Of a stretch of DNA of 64,000 bases, positions 26,797 to 35,294 are shown piece by piece. Source of the stretch: Magnetococcales bacterium WMHbinv6. Lineage in GTDB: Bacteria > Pseudomonadota > Magnetococcia > Magnetococcales > Magnetaquicoccaceae. The stretch's first letter is position 1. Every line of letters begins with the position of its first letter. The DNA is taken from NCBI GenBank assembly GCA_002753135.1, contig PDZV01000010.1, positions 1-64,000 of the forward strand, given 5' to 3'. The notes under the pieces were generated by a model, which worked only from the letters and a program-made list of their open reading frames with translations, did not search any database and was not told the DNA's origin. Both the position numbers and the translations under genes were made by a program.

Positions 26797-27225
26797 TCAT
26801 TCCTCTGTGGCTGTGGGATGCGATGCTGTCGGCAAACCGACGGCCCGCTGCAGAATATGTTCAATTTTCTGTTTGGTGATCGGTTTGGTCATATAATCGG
26901 TACATCCATCATGGTAATAGGAGCGCATCGCCTCTTTCGGGGAGTCCAAAGCCGTCACCATGATCACCTTCACCTCATGGCGCGACAAAATTCCCCATTC
27001 CGCTTCACGACTGCGTATGGCCTGTACCGCCTGATGGCCATCCATGTTCGGCATCATGATATCCATAAAAATTAAATCATACGGCTCCTTCTCGGTATGG
27101 GCCAACAGAAAAGCATCCACCGCTTCCCGGCCATCAATAACCAGATCCACCGTACCATACGCTTCCAGCAAGCGGCCCATCAATACGCGATTATTCAGCT
27201 CATCGTCGGCGACCAGCATTTTCAT
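26797..27225 (-). CDS. single-domain response regulator
   Basis: This 142-residue receiver has MLVADDELNNRVLMGRLL, Asp in IFMDIMMPNMDGHQAV, Thr in VTALDSPKEAM and Lys in MTKPITKQKIEHIL. It is of the type found at the C-terminus of hybrid kinases, here as a free protein. Either a GTG at 27228 (GGAG 6 bases upstream) or the ATG at 27225 (9 bases) may be used. It lies 18 bases after a hybrid kinase gene and 7 bases before the pseudo-CheB hybrid, so it may shuttle phosphate between them. Confidence 0.9.
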   Translation of the reverse strand: MKMLVADDELNNRVLMGRLLEAYGTVDLVIDGREAVDAFLLAHTEKEPYDLIFMDIMMPNMDGHQAVQAIRSREAEWGILSRHEVKVIMVTALDSPKEAMRSYYHDGCTDYMTKPITKQKIEHILQRAVGLPTASHPTATEE

Positions 27226-27243
27226 CACTCGTTACTCCACTGT

Positions 27244-29238
27244 CTATTCAACAGCCTGTTGTGCTTTGCTATCCGTATTCAACACCTTCTCTATCACCGT
27301 GCGCAATTGCTCGACCCGACTCTGCACCCCCGTCACATCACCCCGCCGCGCCGCCAGGACCACATGAAAGGCTTTACTGCGCAGTTCACTTTCCGTCGAA
27401 CTCTCCCGGATACGACCACCGTGCTGGGCAACCATCGATAAATCACCCTCAGTGACTGCTTTTTCCATCTCCTGCCACAGGTTGAACAGGCTCTCTCTCT
27501 CTTCCAGCAACGGAGGATCACCCTCTTCACCGGACGCGGACGACTGCTCTGCGGCTTGCGGTGCCGCTTGGACGATGGGCTGCATGCTGCGCTCCAGTGC
27601 CAGCTGCACATCAAAACGGCTCCCCTTGCCCGGCGCACTCTGTACCCCGATATGACCGCCCATCAGCTCAACCAACCGTTTGACAATCGCCAACCCCAAC
27701 CCGGTACCACCGCTTTTGCGTGTGGAACTTCCATCCACCTGGGTGAAGGCATCAAAGATTCTTTCATGCCATTCGCTGGCGATGCCAATACCGGTATCAA
27801 TCACCGACAAGGTCATGAGCAGACGTTTGCCTTGCCAATCCCCCTCACTGCCGGGCGCACTCTCTCCATCCCGGTTGCCATGGGGCACCACCTCTATGGT
27901 CACACTGCCTCGTTCGGTGAATTTGACGGCGTTGATCACCAGTTGATGCACAATCTGCCGCAACTGTACCGGATCGCCCATGAGATGGGTGACCATCTGC
28001 GCATCGATCCGCCAATGCAAACGCAAACCCTTTTCCCGCGCTTTGGGCAAGATTCGATCCACCACCTCCATCAGCAACTGCCGCAAATCAAACGGGACCC
28101 GCGCCAAAGCCAGACGATTGGTCTCAATTCGGGCAAAATCAATAATCCCGTTGAGCAGACTGAGCAGGGAGTGGGAGGAGTCCTGAACAATTTTCAAAAA
28201 CATCTGCCGTTCCTCGGCATCACCACTCTGGCGGGCCAAATCGGTCATGCCGATAATGGCGTTCATCGGGGTGCGCAACTCGTGGCTGATGTTGGCCAAA
28301 AATTCACTCTTGGCCCGGCTGGCCGCTTCGGCACGCTCTTTGGCTTCGTATAACGCCTCTTCCATCCGTTTGCGTTCGATGACGCCCGCCAAGGTATCGG
28401 CAATCGCCACCAGAAAGGCCGCCACTTCGCTGCTGAACAGCTCCTCGGACGGCACCTGAAACAACCAGATGCCAAATATTTTATCTCCTGATAAAATGGG
28501 CGTTTGATAAAGGCTGGCCAACCCCTCCTGCCGCTCAAAACGGACGCCGGCCTGTGCCAGACGCTGTACGGCTGGCAGACCTGCTTGTACCTGCTGGCGG
28601 AAAAATTGAATCTGACGCTGCAATAACGGTTGATCCAACTCCAGGCAGGAACCGGATAACAGATCCGACTCCGGGGCACCATCGGTCAAAAAGATGCACC
28701 CTCTGGCACTGTTGGAGAGCCAGGGAATGGCCATGACATGGCCGAGAATTTGTTCCAGTTGTGCTTTCAGTGGCAGATTTTGCAAAGAGACGCGCAAAAC
28801 GGCGTTGATGGTCGACTGCAAATCCTGGTTGCGGCGCATCCGTTGTTCAGCCGAGCGATGATTCAGCGCTTGCTGTACCACAACCGGTAACAGATTGAGA
28901 TAGTTGCGTTCCCGATCTTTGAGCAGATAATCATAGGCACCGGCCTTCATGGCCTGAATGGCAACCCCTTCATCACCACCACCGGTGACGACAATCACCG
29001 GAATACCTTGTTGTACATACTCGAACAGATCCAGCGCCACCCCGTCCCCCAAACGGTAATCGGTGACCACCACATCAAACGACTCGCGCGCCAGGCTCTC
29101 CCGCGCCTGTTGCAGAGAGTCGGCCATGGTCGCCTGGTAGGACAACTGCTCTTTTTTCAATAGCCGCTTGAGGGCCATTTGATCGACCGGGTCGTCTTCA
29201 ACCACCAATAATCGGCACGTTGGATTTGCCATCGTCAT
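27244..29238 (-). CDS. receiver-GAF-like-histidine kinase
   Basis: The product has about 664 residues. A receiver domain at 5-125 has VVEDDPVDQMALKRLL, Asp in VVTDYRLGDG and Lys in LLKDRE (variant). A middle region of about 170 residues is GAF-like (IPWLSNSARGCIFLTDG ... DKIFGIWLFQVPSEELFSSE). HisKA (NISHELRTPMNAIIG), HATPase (DTGIGI, GGTGLGLAIVKRLVELMGG) and a C-terminal helical tail of about 110 residues follow. It is cytoplasmic. The start is not certain: ATGs at 29238 and 29232 both lie near a weak GAGATGG. It is followed at 15 bases by a free receiver. A 120-base gap separates it from the upstream hemerythrin fusion. Confidence 0.87.
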   Translation of the reverse strand: MTMANPTCRLLVVEDDPVDQMALKRLLKKEQLSYQATMADSLQQARESLARESFDVVVTDYRLGDGVALDLFEYVQQGIPVIVVTGGGDEGVAIQAMKAGAYDYLLKDRERNYLNLLPVVVQQALNHRSAEQRMRRNQDLQSTINAVLRVSLQNLPLKAQLEQILGHVMAIPWLSNSARGCIFLTDGAPESDLLSGSCLELDQPLLQRQIQFFRQQVQAGLPAVQRLAQAGVRFERQEGLASLYQTPILSGDKIFGIWLFQVPSEELFSSEVAAFLVAIADTLAGVIERKRMEEALYEAKERAEAASRAKSEFLANISHELRTPMNAIIGMTDLARQSGDAEERQMFLKIVQDSSHSLLSLLNGIIDFARIETNRLALARVPFDLRQLLMEVVDRILPKAREKGLRLHWRIDAQMVTHLMGDPVQLRQIVHQLVINAVKFTERGSVTIEVVPHGNRDGESAPGSEGDWQGKRLLMTLSVIDTGIGIASEWHERIFDAFTQVDGSSTRKSGGTGLGLAIVKRLVELMGGHIGVQSAPGKGSRFDVQLALERSMQPIVQAAPQAAEQSSASGEEGDPPLLEERESLFNLWQEMEKAVTEGDLSMVAQHGGRIRESSTESELRSKAFHVVLAARRGDVTGVQSRVEQLRTVIEKVLNTDSKAQQAVE

Positions 29239-29358
29239 CCATCTCACGTTTTGTGGATTGGTTCGTCCGTCAATCTGTTGTCCGATTATTGCCAATCGCC
29301 AAGGTAAATACAATATCCGCCCAAACAGACAAATGATTTTTCCATGCGCTGAGCAAAT

Positions 29359-31983
29359 TCAGTAGGCACCTTTTTCATTGAGAAAGGCACTGTATTGGCG
29401 ATCCTCATCCACAATATGGTCGATCAACCATTTATCGACAAATTGCTGAAACGATTCGGATGTTCTCTCTTCTGGCTGTTGTACGGAATAGCGATATTCA
29501 TCCAACTGACGCAGCAGCAGTTGATGGTGGCGTCGATGTGCGGCCAAATCGGCATAGCCATAGCGCTCCATCAACCGCTCCTCGGCCTGGAAATGGCGTG
29601 CCGTCATCTCAAACAAGGTCTCAAAAGCCCGCTCAATAATCCCGGCAACCAATTGACAATGAAACAGTTCGAGAATGGCCGAGGCAATTTCCAACATTTT
29701 TTGATGCTGCAAATCCATCTGCAACAATCCGACCTCATGTTTTTCCTGCCAGCAAAAGGGACCGATTCCGGTGGTGGGATGCAACGCCTGACGCATACGC
29801 CGGGTATAGAGATCACGCAATTTCCAACGCACGATGGGAATATTTTGCAACAGATGGGCAGGAATCTGGCTGCACTCCACCGGCCCTTTGGCAATCAGAC
29901 GAAACATCGGCGGGGTATTGAAAACGGACCACTCTTCCCCAAAATGGCTGCCCGCCTCCAGAATTTCAAACTCCCGACCACCCGATATACGGGCCACCCG
30001 ACCGGAACGAATCAGGTTCAAATAGGTGTGGTCCTCATAGGTGATGGTCTCGCCCGCGTTAAAATGGCGCGTGCGCATGGCCATGACAATACGAATCAAT
30101 AAATGCGGAGTCAAACCCTCACTGAACAGATAGGTCGATTCCAGATAATCCCGATCTTCACGGGTATGGGCGATCACCTCACCCAACTCGTGGCGACGCA
30201 CCAACTCCCGATAGAGGGCCACCGGCAGCCGCAAGGCACGGACAAAACAGGCGGTGCTGTAGGTAAAACGGGCCGGAACATTGTTCAACGCCGGCAACTC
30301 ACCGACCAGCGTGCCGATCGTCAAACGACTGAACACATTGTCGCTGGTACGAATTTTTTCGACCGCTCCGGTCAGGACCAGATAGATGCTCTGCGGAATC
30401 TCTCCTTCCTTCAACAAAATGATGCCCGGATTGAAATCGACCACCGGATTGTTGAGCAACATGCGCACGCTGTGCAGGGGAATGCTGGGCAAGGCACTCT
30501 GCAGGAAAGAGAAGGCGCTGCGGCGGGCAAAATCCGATTGACCAATAATCAGGTTGTCCACCATGCCATGCGGGGCACTGGAGCCAATCTCCTTTTCCGC
30601 CGGGGTGAGCGGTCGGGCAAGATGCGACAACAAAATGCGATCCGACTTGTCCTGTTTAAAATCTTTGGCCATGCCGTGAATCATGCCGCCGCCGATATCC
30701 AGCTTTTTCAAATTGACCGGCAGCAGATAATTTTCTTTGATCCGTTCAAATTCGGCCCGTTTGATGCCGGGTTTGTGATCATCCTCTTCGATCATCCCCT
30801 GCAACACATCCAAAGAGACCAGATCGGCAAAATGGGCATAGCTGCGGTAACCGTCATCCCACAGGGTACGAAACAAAAAGACGGTACTCTCCACCGGGTG
30901 CGGCGAAAAAAGCGGTTTGACCTCCAAACCGTCCAGATCGCTCCACTCCCCTTCCTGCAGATCCTGGACATCGAAAAACTCTTCAAACCACTCCTCCTCA
31001 ACCGCCATCAACGCCGCCATTTTTTTTGCGACGGTGGCACGGACCAAAGGCGCGGCATAAAATTTGATTTTTTGACCCGCCCGCATCAGCGTGGTAATAC
31101 CGGCAAAATGGTCGTCATGGGCATGGGTTTGGAAGATGCCTTCAATTTCGTTGACATCAATCCCCAACGAGGAAAGATTGTAAAACAGGTTGGGACCGGC
31201 ATCGATCAGATAGATCTTGCCTTGAAACATCAGAATACTGGACATGCTCGGACGGTTGACATCCCAACCATCCCCCTCTCCAGCGTGGATAATGCTGAAA
31301 TATTCCCGCGACAAACATTGGAAACCCAACGGATAGGCCGATTCGTAGTGTTCTCCTTCCGGCAGGTTGAGATCGATTGTGACCCGCTCACCTTCATAAG
31401 AAAATTCGTAACAATTGGCAGCCAGGCGACTGATCATTACCCCATTGCGCAAGGGGACAGCCTCCTCACCCACCACACAGGTATCCAAAAAATCCCGTGA
31501 CTGGCGAATGCTGCCAAAGGCAAAACGCAGCTTCAGACGCATCCACTGCCGGGCCTGCTCCACCTCCATGCCCGCATCGCAGATCTCTTCTTCCGAAATC
31601 AGGCCATAATTGCCCCGATAGATATAATGCAACTGGGCATTGACCTGCTCTGCCGTGCCGATCAGCAGCGGTTTTTGTCCGGTATTGTTGGGATGGTTGG
31701 GGATGATCAGCCCCTGTTTGTACAGCATCTGCAATACCGGAAATTCACTCAGATTGGCAAAATCGCCGTTTTGCAACATTCTGTCGGATAACAACACGGC
31801 GTTGGGACCCGCCTCGCAGGGAACCCCGGCTTTTTCTGTTTGGAAAATCAGACCACGCTTGGTTAAATGTTTGACGCTGTCCATCGGACAGCCACACAAC
31901 ACCCGCAGATTGGCGTTTGCAATTTCAACCCACCAAATTCCCTTGGCCACCGATATTTTTTTTATTTTTTCCGGGTTGGCCAT
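29359..31983 (-). CDS. metallo-beta-lactamase / double cNMP-binding / bacteriohemerythrin fusion
   Basis: This is an 874-residue cytoplasmic protein. A Cys-bearing N-terminal part (VLCGCPMDSVKHL) precedes a metallo-beta-lactamase domain with the metal motif HAHDDH at 287-292. Two cyclic-nucleotide-binding-like folds follow, about 505-610 (GIILLKEGEIPQSIYLVLTG) and 640-735 (RHFNAGETITYEDHTYLNL). The last 130 residues are a complete bacteriohemerythrin: H-x-V-G start, D-L-Q-H-Q, R-H-F-Q-A-E-E, H-R-R-H-H and D-H-I-V-D-E-D. The di-iron ligands all look present. Such proteins may couple O2 or NO binding to an enzymatic or regulatory output. AAGGAG lies 5 bases before the ATG. Confidence 0.88.
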   Translation of the reverse strand: MANPEKIKKISVAKGIWWVEIANANLRVLCGCPMDSVKHLTKRGLIFQTEKAGVPCEAGPNAVLLSDRMLQNGDFANLSEFPVLQMLYKQGLIIPNHPNNTGQKPLLIGTAEQVNAQLHYIYRGNYGLISEEEICDAGMEVEQARQWMRLKLRFAFGSIRQSRDFLDTCVVGEEAVPLRNGVMISRLAANCYEFSYEGERVTIDLNLPEGEHYESAYPLGFQCLSREYFSIIHAGEGDGWDVNRPSMSSILMFQGKIYLIDAGPNLFYNLSSLGIDVNEIEGIFQTHAHDDHFAGITTLMRAGQKIKFYAAPLVRATVAKKMAALMAVEEEWFEEFFDVQDLQEGEWSDLDGLEVKPLFSPHPVESTVFLFRTLWDDGYRSYAHFADLVSLDVLQGMIEEDDHKPGIKRAEFERIKENYLLPVNLKKLDIGGGMIHGMAKDFKQDKSDRILLSHLARPLTPAEKEIGSSAPHGMVDNLIIGQSDFARRSAFSFLQSALPSIPLHSVRMLLNNPVVDFNPGIILLKEGEIPQSIYLVLTGAVEKIRTSDNVFSRLTIGTLVGELPALNNVPARFTYSTACFVRALRLPVALYRELVRRHELGEVIAHTREDRDYLESTYLFSEGLTPHLLIRIVMAMRTRHFNAGETITYEDHTYLNLIRSGRVARISGGREFEILEAGSHFGEEWSVFNTPPMFRLIAKGPVECSQIPAHLLQNIPIVRWKLRDLYTRRMRQALHPTTGIGPFCWQEKHEVGLLQMDLQHQKMLEIASAILELFHCQLVAGIIERAFETLFEMTARHFQAEERLMERYGYADLAAHRRHHQLLLRQLDEYRYSVQQPEERTSESFQQFVDKWLIDHIVDEDRQYSAFLNEKGAY

Positions 31984-32014
31984 CGTTTCTCCTTCAGGTC
32001 AGGTTATCAGGCAG

Positions 32015-33154
32015 TTATGGGGCGTGTGCTTGCATCATCTGCACAAACCTTTGGAACAAGGGATGGGCATCGTGGGGACCGGGAGATGCCTCTGGGTGGT
32101 ATTGTACAGAAAAAACTGGTGCATGTCGATGAAAAACTCCCTCGATGGTACCATCAAAAAGCGATTCGTGGCTCACCTGCAACGCTGCCGGCAAACTCTC
32201 CCGACGGACCATGAAACCATGATTCTGTGAGGTCACTTCAACCCGACCGCTTTGCAGATCCAATACCGGATGGTTGCCACCACGATGGCCAAACTTCATT
32301 TTTTCCGTTTCCCCCCCCAGCGCCAGGCACAACATTTGATGCCCCAGACAAATACCGAAGGTGGGTTTGTTGGCGGCAATCAATGCGGCAATGGTACGGA
32401 TGCCATGTTTGACCGCGTCTGGATCTCCCGGTCCGTTGGAAAGAAAAACGCCATCGCTCTCCATGGCCAAAATTTCCGCTGCGCTGGTCGTGCCGGGCAG
32501 TACCGTCAACTGACATCCCGCCGAGACCAGGGAACGCAAAATATTCTGTTTGATGCCAAAATCCAACACGGCAACCCGCATCCGTCTGTCACCTGCCGGT
32601 TCAACCGGTGCTGGCCAACGGTCCGCCTTCCAGGCCGACAATCCCTCCTGCCAGGCAAAGGATTCCTGGCAGCCCACCTCTCCGGTCAAATCCATGCCCG
32701 CCAACCCCGGCCAGGCCCGTGCTTTGGTGACCAACCGTTCCTGATCAAAATCCAGGGTGGACAAAACACCCCGTTGCGCGCCACAATCGCGCAAATGGAC
32801 GACCAGGGCCCGGGTATCAATCCCTTCGATGGCCGGTATGCCGTAGCGCCGCAAAAACGAGCCCAAACTCTCCCGCGCCCGCCAGTTGGAGGTAATCCGT
32901 GATGACTCCTTGATGACAAAACCCCGAATGCGCGGTCGTTGTGACTCCATATCCTCTGGATTGATGCCCACATTGCCAATCTGGGTATACGTCATGGTCA
33001 CAATCTGCCCGGCATAGGAGGGATCGGTCATGATCTCCTGATAACCGGTCATCGAGGTATTGAAGCACACCTCACCCACCTGCTCGGTCGCCGCACCGAC
33101 CGAACGACCTTCAAAACGACTGCCATCTTCCAATACCAAAACTGCCTCTGTCAT
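32015..33154 (-). CDS. carA: carbamoyl-phosphate synthase small subunit
   Basis: The 379-residue glutaminase subunit releases ammonia from glutamine for carbamoyl phosphate, used in pyrimidine and arginine synthesis. The N-terminal CarA domain is clear (LEDGSRFEGRSVGA, FNTSMTGYQEIMTDPSY, GIDTRALVVHLRD). The class I amidotransferase domain has the nucleophile Cys in GICLGHQ and the His/Glu pair in VQYHPEASPGP. GAGGAG lies just upstream of the ATG. carB is not adjacent: the downstream gene, 31 bases away, is the hemerythrin fusion. argJ, also of arginine synthesis, is in the same window but far away. Confidence 0.96.
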   Translation of the reverse strand: MTEAVLVLEDGSRFEGRSVGAATEQVGEVCFNTSMTGYQEIMTDPSYAGQIVTMTYTQIGNVGINPEDMESQRPRIRGFVIKESSRITSNWRARESLGSFLRRYGIPAIEGIDTRALVVHLRDCGAQRGVLSTLDFDQERLVTKARAWPGLAGMDLTGEVGCQESFAWQEGLSAWKADRWPAPVEPAGDRRMRVAVLDFGIKQNILRSLVSAGCQLTVLPGTTSAAEILAMESDGVFLSNGPGDPDAVKHGIRTIAALIAANKPTFGICLGHQMLCLALGGETEKMKFGHRGGNHPVLDLQSGRVEVTSQNHGFMVRRESLPAALQVSHESLFDGTIEGVFHRHAPVFSVQYHPEASPGPHDAHPLFQRFVQMMQAHAP

Positions 33155-33174
33155 CGACTACTCCTCAGTTAAGC

Positions 33175-34320
33175 CTACCCGGACTGCATATGCGCATACA
33201 AGCGCTCCGGGGCAAGAAAGACAAAATCATTTTTGCCAAAACTGACCCGATCCCCCGCCCGCACCACCCGTGCGATCTGCGGCAGTAACGGTTGGCCATT
33301 GATCCGGGTGCCATTGGAGGAACCCAGGTCAATCAACCACAACTGGTTTTCTTTCCATTCCAGGCGCGCATGCTGTTTGGAAATCGTCGGTTCATTCATC
33401 CGCAGATCCGCCGTTGCGGAACGACCGATCAGAAAACACCCTGCATCTTCACGAGAAGCCGGATTTTTGGCAATGGGAAACAGCATGCTCGCCAGGGGTC
33501 GGTATTTTTTGCCAATGTCGGCGGCATGCGGTGTGGGCGTGGTCTGCTCTTCCTCTTCGGATGACCCCCCGTCGTCCCCGGTGAGAAAAGCCGCACCGGC
33601 CAACACCGGATAGACCACCAATTGCTGCAAATGCTCCAGCGAATATTGGCGGCAATAGCGTCTCAAACTCGCCACATCAAAACGTCCCAAAGCATCGGTC
33701 AGCTCTTCCAAACAGACCGGAGCCAGGGTCTGCGCCTGCTCCTCTTCCGGCAGCGGCAACACCAGACGGTAAAGGGTGGTCGGCCAGGCCAGCAAAAACA
33801 AAAAACGTCCCAGTTTCAGCCGTGCGCCATCCTGCAGACCCACTTTATTGTCAAACACCGGTTGCCCGTTCACCGTGGTGCCGTTGGTGGAAAAACGGTC
33901 CTCGATCCGATAAGAACGCCGCTCATAATAGATGATGGCATGCTCTCCGGAGATGGAATAATCGGGAATGACAATATCGTTGCTGCTGGCCCGACCAATG
34001 CGAAACTGTTTGAATCCTGCCGCCTGTTCCGGCGTCACCACCAGCGGGTACAGGCTGTCTTGAATACCGCCAACATCGGCACCATCTTCCGCAAAGGGGT
34101 CGCCACCCGCTGCCGTATTGAAACGGATGGTCTTGGCCTGATGATGATTGTCGGCATGGCCAATAAAATCACCGGCAAAACGACCGATACCCACCAGGCA
34201 AGGATAGCGCACCTGCTCCAGAAACAGGGCGTTGCCTGCCTGCAGAGCATACGCCGCCAACGCCGAACGTCTGACCCGTCCGAACAGGTTGGACATCGAC
34301 TCCAGCACGGTTTTGGCCAT
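33175..34320 (-). CDS. double FHA-domain protein
   Basis: The 381-residue protein has a first FHA domain at about 105-170 (IGRASSNDIVIPDYSISGEHA, STNGTTVNG). A second lies at about 295-365 (LIGRSATADLRMNEPTISKQHA, SSNGTRINGQPL). Both keep the G-R, S-x-x-H and N-G residues that bind phosphothreonine. Between them is a helical stretch with an acidic, Glu-rich loop. No kinase or secretion genes are adjacent, so the phosphorylated partner is unknown. GGGAG stands 6 bases before the ATG at 34320. It lies between aat and carA on the same strand. Confidence 0.85.
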   Translation of the reverse strand: MAKTVLESMSNLFGRVRRSALAAYALQAGNALFLEQVRYPCLVGIGRFAGDFIGHADNHHQAKTIRFNTAAGGDPFAEDGADVGGIQDSLYPLVVTPEQAAGFKQFRIGRASSNDIVIPDYSISGEHAIIYYERRSYRIEDRFSTNGTTVNGQPVFDNKVGLQDGARLKLGRFLFLLAWPTTLYRLVLPLPEEEQAQTLAPVCLEELTDALGRFDVASLRRYCRQYSLEHLQQLVVYPVLAGAAFLTGDDGGSSEEEEQTTPTPHAADIGKKYRPLASMLFPIAKNPASREDAGCFLIGRSATADLRMNEPTISKQHARLEWKENQLWLIDLGSSNGTRINGQPLLPQIARVVRAGDRVSFGKNDFVFLAPERLYAHMQSG

Positions 34321-34368
34321 TCTTTTCTCTCCCTTGACAGGCTGGTGGCAACAGGTCAACCCATTGTT

Positions 34369-35055
34369 TTAATACCATCGCCCTGGCGGCAGTAAATTTT
34401 CATGCACAACGCTTTGCAACTGCCGCAAAAAATCCCGGCGTGCAATGGTACAGGCACCCAGGCCCAGCAGATGATCCGTCGCCATCTGACAATCAATCAG
34501 CCGGCACCCTGCTCTCTGCAACCGCTCCACCAAAGTTGCCAAGGCGACCTTGGAGGCATCACGACTGCGGCAAAACATTGATTCGCCAAAAAAACAGCCG
34601 CCCAACGCCACACCGTATAATCCACCGGCCAGAAATGGTTTGTCATCGACCAGCAACCAACTCTCGACCGAGTGGGCATAGCCCAGTTCATGCAGGCGCC
34701 GATAAGCCCGCTCCATGCCAGGGGTAATCCAGGTTCCCGCCTCCCCCCTTGGTTGACCACAGGCATGGATCACCTGCGCAAAAGCCGTGTCAAAAGTGAC
34801 AGTGAACCGTTGACGACGCAAGGTTTTCTGCAAACTGCGCGAACGGTGGAAACGGTCAGGATAGAGGACCAGCCGCGGATCGGGACTCCACCAGAGCAAA
34901 GGCTGCCCCTCGGAGAACCAGGGAAAAATGCCGTTGGCATAGGCCGCCAATAAACGTTGCGGTGACAAATCACCACCAATCGCCAACAATCCATTCTCTT
35001 CTGCCCATTCAGGCGACGGAAAGAACGGTTGATCCGAAAGTCGAAAAAGTGCCAT
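34369..35055 (-). CDS. aat: leucyl/phenylalanyl-tRNA--protein transferase
   Basis: The 228-residue enzyme adds Leu or Phe to proteins with N-terminal Arg or Lys, marking them for ClpAP degradation (N-end rule). Family motifs are complete: [79 protein letters not shown], and [15 protein letters not shown]. The ATG at 35055 is used; a GTG one codon upstream is possible. The 236 bp to the divergent ABC transporter gene hold no recognisable gene. Confidence 0.95.
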   Translation of the reverse strand: MALFRLSDQPFFPSPEWAEENGLLAIGGDLSPQRLLAAYANGIFPWFSEGQPLLWWSPDPRLVLYPDRFHRSRSLQKTLRRQRFTVTFDTAFAQVIHACGQPRGEAGTWITPGMERAYRRLHELGYAHSVESWLLVDDKPFLAGGLYGVALGGCFFGESMFCRSRDASKVALATLVERLQRAGCRLIDCQMATDHLLGLGACTIARRDFLRQLQSVVHENLLPPGRWY

Positions 35056-35294
35056 CACACCAACCTTTTTAATCTCTTGCCTGTCTCATCATCGCACAAC
35101 CCGGACCATCCTGCCAACTGGATTCCTCTTGCCGCACCTTTTCCGCATCGATTACCCCTGGTCAGCAGGACTGCTCTTGGTGGAGCGGCAAATTATCGTT
35201 TACACCCCTGTGCCCGGTTTGTTACCATGGGTTTCTTTAATTTTACCTCCACCCGCTTTTTTCGGCAGGCCTGCTGACTGCAGCTGATGCTTCC

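Noticed and set aside
30103-31500. 465-residue plus-strand frame
   Set aside because: It is antisense to the MBL/hemerythrin fusion, and no recognisable domain is present.
35029-35277. 82-residue plus-strand frame before the ABC gene
   Set aside because: It starts inside aat and has no ribosome binding site or recognisable content. The gap is better read as a divergent promoter region.
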